From: Lachnospiraceae bacterium
GTDB lineage: Bacteria > Bacillota > Clostridia > Lachnospirales > Lachnospiraceae
Assembly (NCBI GenBank): GCA_009774245.1
Contig: VSNM01000007.1
Location: forward strand, 1-64,000
Reading direction: 5' to 3'
DNA: 64,000 bases
Position 1 is the first letter of the stretch. Each line of letters begins with the position of its first letter. Of the stretch, positions 7,736-15,256 are shown in pieces. Below the pieces are notes generated by a model that saw only the letters and a program-made list of their open reading frames with translations, searched no databases and was not told the DNA's origin. A program made the translations under genes and the position numbers.

Positions 7736-9367
7736 ATGGATAAGAATTTTATTAGTCGCTGTCTTACGGAAAATAAATTCAAAGTTATATTATATGCAGT
7801 TCTAGGTCTGGCTGTATGGTTTATAGCATTTATAATACCTTATATAACTGGGAGATATGTTGACAGTTTGATATACAATGCTTCAAAAGATACAATATAT
7901 TTATTCACGGGAATCGTGTTAGCAGTAAATATTTTCAGTATTGCAGGTAGTTATTTTCAGAACCTGATTGGTGCGAAACTTAATACGAAAATGGTATTTG
8001 AGATCAGTTTTGAAATATACGAATACTTAAAAAAAGTGCCACTATCTTACTATAAAGATGTTGATTCGGTATATTTGGTTAGTAAAATAAATGATGATTC
8101 TAATGTTATAGTAAATTTTATTTTATCTAATATAATTTCTATAATATCAGAATCTTTAACATTCATTTTAGGCACATACATAGTCTACAATATTAGTCCG
8201 CTACTAAGTTTGATAATGCTTTGTGTTATTCCGGTATATATATTTATTTATATCAAATTTAGAAAGCGAGTTTATGATTCAAGTTTATCTTTCAAAGAAT
8301 CGCAGAATAAATATTTTTCAACCATGACAGAGCAATTTTTGCAAATGAAGTATTTGAAAACACATGGCTTGTTTAGCTTTTTTTCTCAAAGGCTTAAAAG
8401 GTCATTTGAGATATTGTTTAAAAAAATGATAAACAATTTTAAAGCAACTTATATTTTTAGTAATTTAAATATGATTATTACACTCATAATCAATATTTTT
8501 ATAATATTTTATGCTGGATTACAAATTATTGAAGGTAAAATGACCATAGGTAGTTTTACAATAATTAGTACATACTTTTCCAATATTGTTGCTGCTATAA
8601 CATTTTTCATGGCATTGGGAAGCTCGTATCAGGAAATGATTGCTTCCAAAAATAGATTATTTGAACTGGTCAATATCAAAACAGAAAATAATGGAACTGT
8701 GAATATAAATGATATAAATCAAATTGTCATTAAATCTTTAACATTTGCATATGATGGAGATTTACAATTATTTAAGAACTTATCAATTCAGTTAAACAAA
8801 GGAAAGATTTACAGTATTAAGGGTAGAAACGGAGCAGGTAAATCCACATTTGTTAATGTACTCATTGGACTATTTCAAAATGAGTATTCGGGCGAAATTT
8901 TTTATGATGACATAAATATTCATGATTTAGATATGTATAGCATTAGAAAAAATAAAATAGCTATTTCAGATCAAGAACCACAACTATTAAATTCATCTAT
9001 TATAGAGAACTTGATCTTAGATATACCTAATATAGATAATACTGAGGTTGATAACTGGTGTAAAAAGCTAGGAATTTTTAATAAGATTGTTTCAGTTGAT
9101 AATTCATTTAATGCAAATATTGCAGAAAAGTCGTTGAATTTGTCAGGAGGAGAAAAACAGAAAATTTCGTTGGTCAGAACTTTTTTGAAGGATGCACCCC
9201 TGATTATTTTAGACGAGCCAACATCAGCCTTAGATATACAAAGTGTCAATATTTTGATAGATGTTCTTGAAAAAATAAAAAAAGATAAAATAATCATTAT
9301 TATTACACATGATGAAAAATTATCATGCTGTATTGATGATGTTATTGATATAGATTCATATAAATGA
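7736..9367 (+). CDS. ABC exporter (fused permease-ATPase) for the Cys-rich peptides
   Basis: A 543-residue half-transporter. Six membrane helices occupy about residues 1-290. The ATPase domain has Walker A GRNGAGKST (starting at residue 363), signature LSGGEKQ, Walker B LIILDEPTSALD and the switch His in ITHDE. It lacks the N-terminal C39 peptidase of many bacteriocin exporters, so leader removal, if any, must be done elsewhere; the leader is very short. It sits between two groups of three precursor genes, making peptide export the likely role. It is very AT-rich, like the rest of the island. The protein presumably homodimerises. Confidence 0.9.
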   Translation: MDKNFISRCLTENKFKVILYAVLGLAVWFIAFIIPYITGRYVDSLIYNASKDTIYLFTGIVLAVNIFSIAGSYFQNLIGAKLNTKMVFEISFEIYEYLKKVPLSYYKDVDSVYLVSKINDDSNVIVNFILSNIISIISESLTFILGTYIVYNISPLLSLIMLCVIPVYIFIYIKFRKRVYDSSLSFKESQNKYFSTMTEQFLQMKYLKTHGLFSFFSQRLKRSFEILFKKMINNFKATYIFSNLNMIITLIINIFIIFYAGLQIIEGKMTIGSFTIISTYFSNIVAAITFFMALGSSYQEMIASKNRLFELVNIKTENNGTVNINDINQIVIKSLTFAYDGDLQLFKNLSIQLNKGKIYSIKGRNGAGKSTFVNVLIGLFQNEYSGEIFYDDINIHDLDMYSIRKNKIAISDQEPQLLNSSIIENLILDIPNIDNTEVDNWCKKLGIFNKIVSVDNSFNANIAEKSLNLSGGEKQKISLVRTFLKDAPLIILDEPTSALDIQSVNILIDVLEKIKKDKIIIIITHDEKLSCCIDDVIDIDSYK

Positions 9368-9383
9368 GGAAGGAGATGATACT

Positions 9384-9554
9384 ATGCTGGTACTGGTTTT
9401 TTCTCAGATTTCCAAATTAAAGAGTGCAAGATGCCCGGTTAATGTCTGTGGTATTGATTGTACAAGATATTGGAGAAAATCAAAGGGTGTAAGACGCCCG
9501 GCTAATGACTGTGGCTCAGTATGTAGAGATTTGACGTGTGGTATAAATCTGTAG
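9384..9554 (+). CDS. Cys-rich RiPP precursor 4 with duplicated core
   Basis: A 56-residue peptide with leader MLVLVFSQISK. It contains two copies of one module: RCPVNVCGIDC (residues 16-26) and RRPANDCGSVC (37-47), followed by RDLTCGINL. The repeat is visible in the DNA. The first Cys of the second module is Arg38 (CGC where the first module has TGC), a one-base change. The RBS is AAGGAGATGA. It starts 16 bases after the exporter stop, so it is probably co-transcribed with it. Confidence 0.85.
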   Translation: MLVLVFSQISKLKSARCPVNVCGIDCTRYWRKSKGVRRPANDCGSVCRDLTCGINL

Positions 9555-9599
9555 TTTAAATCGTATTGAGCTTTATGGAACCCGAAAGGAGGTAATATT

Positions 9600-9710
9600 A
9601 TGCTGGTTCTGGTCGATTCCCAAATTTCCAAATCAAAAAATATAAATTGTGCTGTTAATGCTTGTGGTTTAGAGTGTGAAAGGTTAGTCTGTGGTATAAA
9701 TAAGAAGTAA
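9600..9710 (+). CDS. Cys-rich RiPP precursor 5
   Basis: A 36-residue peptide with leader MLVLVDSQISK and core NCAVNACGLECERLVCGIN. Its four Cys follow C-x4-C-G-x2-C-x4-C-G-I-N. This is the simplest version of the second precursor type and matches a single module of precursor 4. The RBS is AAAGGAGGT. It is a likely substrate of the radical SAM maturase. Confidence 0.87.
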   Translation: MLVLVDSQISKSKNINCAVNACGLECERLVCGINKK

Positions 9711-9764
9711 ATGTATTTGTAATTTGCAATGTATTAAATTTTATGGAAAATAAAGGAGTAAGAA

Positions 9765-9911
9765 ATGAAAGTATTAGTAAAAAGTCAAAATGTAGCTGAA
9801 CCACGAATCTGCGGTGCTAATCTCTGTCCGGTAAACGTGATTTGTGCTGCTGTCGTATGTGGAATAAACATACCTTCGTGTGGGCTTAATGCATGTGGGG
9901 TGAGGATGTAG
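9765..9911 (+). CDS. Cys-rich RiPP precursor 6
   Basis: A 48-residue peptide with leader MKVLVKSQ and six Cys: ICGANLCPVNVICAAVVCG, then INIPSCGLNACGVRM. It combines the PVN and CGIN signatures of precursors 4 and 5 with an MKxLVxSQ leader like precursors 1 and 2, plus an extra CxxxxC end. The RBS is AAAGGAG. It is the last precursor before the lipoprotein gene. Confidence 0.87.
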   Translation: MKVLVKSQNVAEPRICGANLCPVNVICAAVVCGINIPSCGLNACGVRM

Positions 9912-9961
9912 TTAGGAGGACTGTAGGGTGAAATCAAAGATTTCCCCATCTTGATTTGTAC

Positions 9962-9977
9962 GCCTGCTAAAGCAGGC
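9962..9977 (+). promoter_or_regulatory. Hairpin upstream of the lipoprotein gene
   Basis: GCCTGC-TAAA-GCAGGC forms a short stable stem just before the lipoprotein start, without a T-run. It may be an mRNA stability or attenuation element. Confidence 0.4.
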
Positions 9978-9991
9978 AGATGGGAGTTAGG

Positions 9992-10738
9992 ATGAGACAA
10001 TTATTAGTGAAAAGAATAAGTTTAATAATACTTTGCTTTTTTTCTATGTTTTTATCCGCTGCTTGTGAATATGATTTTGACAATATAAGCAATGAAAAAA
10101 ACGAAAAAATTCATGAGGATATACCAGCGGATCATATTAAAAACGTCAATATAAGCGGCAATGCCAGATCCATCATTATAAAGCAGGGTGTAACGAATAA
10201 CTTTGAATTCTATAATGCCGATCTGGATGAGAATAATCAATATGAAGTTGAAGCTACTTATGATGAGGACGGCAATGATCTTAATATTCTTGTTACGATG
10301 GACAATGCGGAAGCAAGTAATGATGTTCTTGGATCTGTCGTTGTTTCAATACCGAATAACGAATTTGAAAAAATAGAAATTACTGGAGAATTTAATCAAG
10401 TCTATTTATGCACTTTAAATTCGGATGTATTTGTTTGCACAAATAGCGCAAGAGTAGTAATGAACCTACTGGCGGATCAACTGAATCATAATATCACGTT
10501 GGTTGGTTCAGAATCAAAATCATTTGGTGGTGTTTTGGTTTACTTTGATACATTACCCGAAAATGTCAGGGTGGAATTTTCCGATACCCCTCAAAGTGCA
10601 ATAAATGCTCCATTTGAATTGCCCGCAGGAGACAAATTTGAGCTGGGTTTGGGGAAACCTATTATAAGCATCAATAATGCAGATAAGCTGGATTTTTATG
10701 TTGAAGCGGTAGATTATACTGGCGGTCGAAAAGACTGA
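9992..10738 (+). CDS. Lipoprotein, possible island-associated immunity or envelope protein
   Basis: A 248-residue secreted lipoprotein. It has a basic N-terminus, a hydrophobic stretch (ISLIILCFFSMFLSAA) and a lipobox Cys before EYDFDN. The mature part is acidic and strand-rich (VNISGNARSIIIKQGV, VVVSIPNNEFEKIEI), resembling beta-helical DUF4097-like folds. It ends the peptide operon and has no promoter of its own that I can see, so a role in self-protection or peptide handling is plausible but unproven. ATG 9992 follows GGGAGTTAGG; 9980 is an alternative start. Confidence 0.65.
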   Translation: MRQLLVKRISLIILCFFSMFLSAACEYDFDNISNEKNEKIHEDIPADHIKNVNISGNARSIIIKQGVTNNFEFYNADLDENNQYEVEATYDEDGNDLNILVTMDNAEASNDVLGSVVVSIPNNEFEKIEITGEFNQVYLCTLNSDVFVCTNSARVVMNLLADQLNHNITLVGSESKSFGGVLVYFDTLPENVRVEFSDTPQSAINAPFELPAGDKFELGLGKPIISINNADKLDFYVEAVDYTGGRKD

Positions 10739-10956
10739 CCGCTCAGTATAATGTGATGCGCACAAGCCACAATCTGAAAAATCTTATATGACAATTTTTC
10801 AGATAGGAAATATGCCACTTCGTGGCTGCGGCTGGCGCGATACTCGCGGCAGATTTCATCTGTCGTGAGTATAAATATCAGCATATCTTTCGGAAAACGG
10901 CGAAAACATCAGGAAGCAGTTGCGGACGAGAAATTTCCTCCTGCTCAATTGAAGTA
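10739..10956. other. Intergenic region between convergent lipoprotein genes
   Basis: No credible gene. A short inverted repeat (AATCTGAAAAAT near 10771 with ATTTTTCAGAT near 10793) could act as a weak bidirectional terminator. Confidence 0.4.
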
Positions 10957-11583
10957 TCAGACAACCTTCGAGATGCGGATCTCAGTAGCGTGAAAAATAT
11001 CATTCTCGAAACTGCCCTTCAGTGAGACTGACTGGTCTTTCTCGATATCCTTGAATGTTGCATCAGAATCATCGTAGCGCGCACCGCCGTCATAGATCGT
11101 TCTTGTATAAAAATGAGTATTTTCATCAAAAACGACCTGCACTAAGTCAGAGTCGGGAATCTCTGCGTCGGGGGAGGCGCCGATGGCTAGAATCCCTCCA
11201 TTTTCAAGAATTTCTGCATCCCCTGGGGCGATATAAAAAGAATTGGTATCCATCTTCCAGACAGTACCCTCGAAATCCGCGTCGACAGCCGCCGCGACAT
11301 CGGAAGGATATACATGCCATTTCCCTTCCATGTCATCAGAAACGGTGTCAGGCTGTGTCGTATTTGTGTCAGGGTTTTTGGCAGAATTGTCCGTGTCAGC
11401 GCTGTCTTGTGCCTGCTCTGTCTGCGCTGCCTCCGTCCTATCAGGCGCGGCAGATGTAGACAGGTCGGTGGCGGGATTGTCTGTTGAACCGGAAGCCGGA
11501 GAGGTGCTGCAGCCGACAGTCAATATGCCTGTCAGGCAGACGATGGTACATAGCTGGATTGCTTTTTGTAATTGTTTTTTCAT
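10957..11583 (-). CDS. Secreted lipoprotein of unknown function
   Basis: A 208-residue lipoprotein starting MKKQLQKAIQL, with lipobox ILTVGC followed by a Ser/Thr/Asp-rich linker of about 65 residues (low complexity, TEAAQTEQAQDSAD). The C-terminal beta-rich domain begins near WHVYPSDVAAAVDADFEGTVWKM. I do not recognise the domain with confidence. The start at 11583 is set by AAGGAGGAAC ten bases upstream; the longer upstream frame lacks an RBS. It is higher in GC than the peptide island, so probably outside it. Confidence 0.7.
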   Translation of the reverse strand: MKKQLQKAIQLCTIVCLTGILTVGCSTSPASGSTDNPATDLSTSAAPDRTEAAQTEQAQDSADTDNSAKNPDTNTTQPDTVSDDMEGKWHVYPSDVAAAVDADFEGTVWKMDTNSFYIAPGDAEILENGGILAIGASPDAEIPDSDLVQVVFDENTHFYTRTIYDGGARYDDSDATFKDIEKDQSVSLKGSFENDIFHATEIRISKVV

Positions 11584-11834
11584 AAATAAGTTCCTCCTTG
11601 GTATGTAATTGTAAATGTTACTCACGGTTTTCTATTATAGTCCTTTTGTCTCTAATTTAGCTCTAAAATATGGCTTTAAAATGATATTTATCCTTATTTA
11701 ACAGATATATTTTTATTGATATTGGCTGTTAAGGTGCTTATAATAGGGCTAAGGAACTTTTCCAGATGGCAAAGTATTGGTTTGGGGAATTGTTGCAGAG
11801 GTCAGGACAGCAAGGTAGTGAGAGGGATTGTGGA

Positions 11835-11948
11835 ATGAATATGGTTTTGGTTATTGACAATGACAAAGAGCTTTGTGCGTTTATGAAAAAATGTATAGAA
11901 CGAGAAAAGCTTACTGCGGTTGCGGCTAGCGACGGCATAGAGTTGTGA
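11835..11948 (+). pseudogene. Response-regulator receiver fragment
   Basis: A 37-residue remnant, MNMVLVIDNDKELCAFMKKCIEREKLTAVAASDGIEL and stop, matches the first strand and helix of an OmpR-type receiver with the acidic pair in IDND. The rest of the domain and any DNA-binding domain are missing. It is followed directly by the next gene's upstream region. Confidence 0.6.
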
Positions 11949-12031
11949 CTGCCTGTGTTGAACAGGTATGAGTGAAAAATGTTTTGAAAGAAACAAGCGT
12001 TTTGATGTGATGGCATAGGGGAGGAAACAGG

Positions 12032-12568
12032 ATGGGACTGGATTTATATATTGAGGCAAGGATCAGGGAAAAGGAGACCGGGCGGGTGATTTCCGCTGAG
12101 ACTGGGGACGAATACGCAGAGGACGAGGACAGAGGATTTTTGGAGATCTGTTGGTGGTGCGGCTCGATTTTTGCGGACATCAGGGCAGAGATGATCGCGA
12201 TCAGCAACCGCCACGCGGGAACGCACTACACGGATTCTGATTTTGTGATACCTGTTCCGCAATCGGCGCTGCGTGAAATCTATGCGCATATTGTAAAGAG
12301 GGCGAGTCTTCCCGACGATGAGATACTTGAAATCCCGCCGTGTAACAGTGCGTGGGAAGAGCGCAGCGCCTATGAGCGTATGAATCTGGACAATGCGGGG
12401 AAGCTGCATCGGCTGCTGTATGACCTTGATTCAATAGAATATACTAATTTCATTCATGTGGATGATAATACCGGGACAAAGTATATTCCTATCGAAAGCG
12501 ACTTGAAGCAGTTTGGCGAAAATCCGCAGGCGTATGTATGGGAGTTCAGGATAGACAATTCCTATTGA
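12032..12568 (+). CDS. Hypothetical protein with a paralogous fragment nearby
   Basis: A 178-residue acidic protein starting MGLDLYIEARIREKETG, with a conserved-looking WWCG segment and several Trp/Tyr-rich patches. No membrane segments or recognised domain. The RBS is GGGGAGGAA. A partial, decayed copy of its middle (equivalent to about 12245-12405) lies at 14452-14626, so this family was duplicated locally. The function is unknown; cytoplasmic MGLDxYxxxR-type proteins are common hypotheticals in gut Firmicutes. Confidence 0.65.
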   Translation: MGLDLYIEARIREKETGRVISAETGDEYAEDEDRGFLEICWWCGSIFADIRAEMIAISNRHAGTHYTDSDFVIPVPQSALREIYAHIVKRASLPDDEILEIPPCNSAWEERSAYERMNLDNAGKLHRLLYDLDSIEYTNFIHVDDNTGTKYIPIESDLKQFGENPQAYVWEFRIDNSY

Positions 12569-12585
12569 CGATGGGAAGGAACTGT

Positions 12586-12792
12586 TTAGAAGTAAAAAAG
12601 CTCTTCAAATTTCTTGCCTAATGCGATGCAGAGCACCAGAGCCAGTTTGGCGGTCGGCTGAAACTGCCCCGTCTCTATGGAGCTGATCGTATTTCGGGAC
12701 ACACCGACCATCTCGGCAAGCTGGCTCTGCGACAGTTTTTGTTCCGCCCGCGCTTCCTTCAAATGGTTTTTGAGTATCAGTTTGTCGTCCAA
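12586..12792 (-). CDS. XRE-family HTH transcriptional regulator
   Basis: A 68-residue single-domain regulator. The helix-turn-helix is visible in KLSQSQLAEMVGVSRNTISSIETGQFQPT, and the protein ends ALGKKFEELFYF. Such compact regulators are usually encoded with a small membrane protein, as here: the upstream gene (12805-13140) ends 12 bases before it. It probably represses its own operon through the repeats at 13189-13240. Confidence 0.85.
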   Translation of the reverse strand: MDDKLILKNHLKEARAEQKLSQSQLAEMVGVSRNTISSIETGQFQPTAKLALVLCIALGKKFEELFYF

Positions 12793-12804
12793 ATCATCAC
12801 CGCC

Positions 12805-13140
12805 TTAGAGGATTGCCGACACTGTAATCAGGTTATAGATGTGGCATGCGGAGGAAGCCGCCACAAACAGTGTCAGGATGATTGCGTGGGCAAGAGCCCT
12901 CTTTTGCCGCTGCCTTAGGTATCTCACCCATGCGAGCGTCATATTCCCGCAAAAAACAAGCGCGTAGAGTCCAAAGTTGATACCGCCGCCAGTGACAATC
13001 TGCACGATGAAGAATATCGTTGCCAGAATGAGGAGCACGATGACGGCATATGTGTTTGCCTGTTTTTGAATTTCCAGTTCGTAGATGTCTCTATTCTTGT
13101 GCTCCGCCCGGCTTTTGGATAAGATTTCTTCCCTGTTCAT
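12805..13140 (-). CDS. Small membrane protein, DUF6442-like
   Basis: A 111-residue protein. A cytoplasmic N-terminus (MNREEILSKSRAEHKNRD) is followed by about three hydrophobic segments (VIVLLILATIFFIVQIV, FGLYALVFCGNMTLAW, LAHAIILTLFVAAS). Size and N-terminus fit DUF6442-type proteins commonly paired with small XRE regulators. Start 13140 has GAATAGGAGAAA upstream; 13158 would add six residues. It is co-transcribed with the downstream HTH gene. The function is unknown. Confidence 0.7.
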   Translation of the reverse strand: MNREEILSKSRAEHKNRDIYELEIQKQANTYAVIVLLILATIFFIVQIVTGGGINFGLYALVFCGNMTLAWVRYLRQRQKRALAHAIILTLFVAASSACHIYNLITVSAIL

Positions 13141-13188
13141 GATTTTTCTCCTATTCATGATTTATTTCCTGATTGGCGTTCTTTTTTA

Positions 13189-13240
13189 TGCCAAGTTTAC
13201 TTGTCAACTATATTATATGCGTGCCAAGTTTACTTGTCAA
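13189..13240 (-). promoter_or_regulatory. Promoter with duplicated operator for the HTH operon
   Basis: On the minus strand TTGACA (13240-13235) and TATAAT (13217-13212) are 17 bp apart. The 19-bp sequence TGCCAAGTTTACTTGTCAA occurs twice (13189-13207 and 13222-13240), 33 bp apart, covering the -35 region and the presumed transcription start. Each copy contains AAGT-TT-ACTT, a small palindrome suited to an XRE dimer. Confidence 0.8.
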
Positions 13241-13468
13241 TACGAACGGCGCAGTTTTTATGAAATCCATGTCACAAGTCATTTTCTGACAGTGTTCAAA
13301 ATGCATTGATAAATGCTATAGCATATGTTATAGTTCAAAATGGAGGTAGTTATACGGGCGCATTTTTAGAAGAAGCGCTGAATTATGCTTTATATGGTTT
13401 AAAGTGAGCGTGATCATTAAAACCTGATTGGCACAAAGGTATAGGAGGAAGGGAAAGCGGGTGATTTT

Positions 13469-13612
13469 ATGGATATATCCAGACATGCCGCAGAACGTCT
13501 GAAGGAACGATGCGGGCTGAACAAGAAAGCCTGTGAGCGAATGGCACAAAAAGCATTTGACAAAGGGATTAGGCACAGCCAGACAAAGGGGCGGTTGGAT
13601 ATGCTAAAATAA
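13469..13612 (+). pseudogene. Truncated copy of the 17658 gene
   Basis: 47 codons starting MDISRHAAERLKERCG, nearly identical to the first 43 residues of the gene at 17658-17942. It then diverges to DMLK and a stop. The matching DNA extends upstream through the RBS. It is one of two direct-repeat copies that bracket the acetyltransferase/AraC cassette. Confidence 0.75.
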
Positions 13613-13677
13613 TAGGGTGAATAGGCATTAAATTGAAAACATAGAGAGCGTTTTAAGAAATACAGAAGGGATACCAT

Positions 13678-13986
13678 ATGAATTTAAGCACAAGTATAAA
13701 TGAAAAAGCAGCTTTGATATGGGCGATTGCAGACAAATTGACAGGGGTATACAAACCGCATGAGTATGGAATCGGATTGTTGAAAGAACTGTCAGGACAG
13801 ATGACAGCGGATTTCGGAAAAGGCTTTACTGTTGCAAATTTGAAAAATATGCGTCAGTTTTATTTGACATTTTCAAATAGCTACGCACTGCGTAGCAAAT
13901 TGAGTTGGACACACTATCGACTGCTTATGAGAGTAGAAAATGAAACGGCGCGTCAATTTTATTTAGATGAATCGGATTTATCGTAA
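13678..13986 (+). pseudogene. Chimeric remnant: HsdM N-terminus fused to DUF1016 segment
   Basis: A 102-codon frame. Residues 1-31 (INEKAALIWAIADKLTGVYKPHEYG) match the N-terminus of type I methyltransferase HsdM. From IGLLKELSGQMTADFGKGFT onward it matches the DUF1016/YhcG nuclease N-terminal domain (LKNMRQFYLTF, LSWTHYRLLMRVEN). Both families have an EYG at the junction, so a microhomology deletion explains the fusion. It stops before the PD-(D/E)XK catalytic part. A 17-bp palindrome (13880-13896) lies in the coding region. Confidence 0.7.
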
Positions 13987-14077
13987 AATAATTTGCCTGC
14001 CGTATGGAAAATTTTATAAATTCGGTAATTAGCAATTACCGAATTGGAAAAGCAATTTGTAATGCAGGATATAAAAA

Positions 14078-14460
14078 ATGGTGATATTTTTTTGTCAGGT
14101 TGTGCAGTTATTTCGAGATGCAAAACGTAAGATGAGTATGGCAGTGAATATGGCCATGGTGTATTCTTATTACGAGGCTGGACGGCTGATCATAGATGAA
14201 GAGCAAAATGGCAGTGAGCGCGCAGCTTACGGGAAGTATATTCTTCAGGAATTATCCAGACGGCTGACTGCAGAGTTTGGCAGGGGATTTTCCTATGAAA
14301 ATTTAAAACTTATGCGCCGCTTTTTTATGGTATATTCAAAGATGTGATTTCGGACTTGGCTTTTTCGCATTCAGAGCAGCTACCGATAACTGCTGAAGGC
14401 AGACGGTTCTACTTAAGCTGGTCGCATTACCTTATTTTGATGCGGATAAGGATGGTATTT
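14078..14460 (+). pseudogene. DUF1016 (YhcG-like) N-terminal remnant, frameshifted
   Basis: The frame reads VNMAMVYSYYEAGRLIIDEEQNGSERAAYGKYI and LSRRLTAEFGRGFSYENLKLMRRFF, the DUF1016 N-terminal signature. A frame change near 14345 continues it as RRFYLSWSHYLILMRI before it is lost. The C-terminal nuclease domain is missing, and another gene's fragment follows directly. This is the second of three DUF1016 copies within 5 kb. Confidence 0.7.
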
Positions 14461-14626
14461 TGTGATACCCGTTCCGCAGTCGGCGCTGCGCGAAATCTAT
14501 GCGCACATTGTAAAGAGAGCGTGTCTTGCCGACGATGAGATACTCGAAATCCCGCCGTGTAACAGTGCGTGGGAAGAGTGCGGCGCCTATGAGGGTATGA
14601 ATCTGGACAATGCGGGGAAGCTACTA
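14452..14626 (+). pseudogene. Fragment of a paralogue of the 12032 gene
   Basis: DNA from about GATGGTATTTTGTGATACC to GGGGAAGCT closely matches 12239-12409 inside the hypothetical gene at 12032. Both ends are missing and the reading frame is not maintained. It joins the DUF1016 remnant without spacing, showing that this zone was assembled by recombination of local fragments. Confidence 0.7.
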
Positions 14627-14628
14627 TT

Positions 14629-15255
14629 TTAGTTATTCCGCAATTTTGCTTCTTCCGCTAAATCTGCCTTATCAATCATTCTGTCTTTAAAATAATACTG
14701 GCTGTCCCTTTCATTAATCTGCCGGATTATTTTACAAGGATTCCCTGCGGCAACTGAATTTGCGGGTATGTCATGGATTACGACACTTCCCGCACCAATG
14801 ATACTGTTTTTTCCTATCGTTACTCCCAGGCATATCGTAACATTTGCTCCAATCCAACAATTATCCTCGATCGTTACAGGCGCAGTATACATATATTCCC
14901 GCATATCGGGGCAGATGGGGTGTCCAACTGTCGCAATCGTTACGGCTGCGCCAAACATCACGCTTTTTCCTATTGTTATGATACCGTCGTCAATGAAATT
15001 ACAGTTAAAATTGATATAAGAACCTTCTCCAATATAAATATGCGTTCCATAGCAGAAATAAAAGGGAGGCTCTATCCATATGTTTTCGGATTTGCCAAGC
15101 ATTTCTTTTAGCATTTCTAACCGTGCTGCTGGATTTTCGGGAGAGGATTCGTTAAAGGACTTCATTTTCATTTTGGCGGCTGTGCGTTCTGCTGGAAGTC
15201 CCTCGCATTCGTCAGTAAACAGCTTGCCACTCATCATTCTTTCTCTCATCGTCAT
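14629..15255 (-). CDS. Maltose O-acetyltransferase-family hexapeptide enzyme (second copy)
   Basis: A 208-residue acetyltransferase with an N-terminal Mac domain (MRERMMSGKLFTDECEGL) and a left-handed beta-helix of hexapeptide repeats (IGEGSYINFNCNFIDDG, IGANVTICLGVTIGKNSIIGAGSVV). The active His lies in ATVGHPICPD, and the end AAGNPCKIIRQI is typical. It transfers acetyl from acetyl-CoA to sugars. Start 15255 (MTMRERM) is set by GGAGGG and follows the stop of the upstream paralogue almost immediately, so the two are translationally linked. Confidence 0.9.
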   Translation of the reverse strand: MTMRERMMSGKLFTDECEGLPAERTAAKMKMKSFNESSPENPAARLEMLKEMLGKSENIWIEPPFYFCYGTHIYIGEGSYINFNCNFIDDGIITIGKSVMFGAAVTIATVGHPICPDMREYMYTAPVTIEDNCWIGANVTICLGVTIGKNSIIGAGSVVIHDIPANSVAAGNPCKIIRQINERDSQYYFKDRMIDKADLAEEAKLRNN

Positions 15256-15256
15256 A

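Noticed and set aside
11055..11608. Overlapping plus-strand frames within the minus-strand lipoprotein
   Set aside because: Serine/arginine-rich shadow frames of the Ser/Thr/Asp-rich linker region, with no ribosome-binding site.
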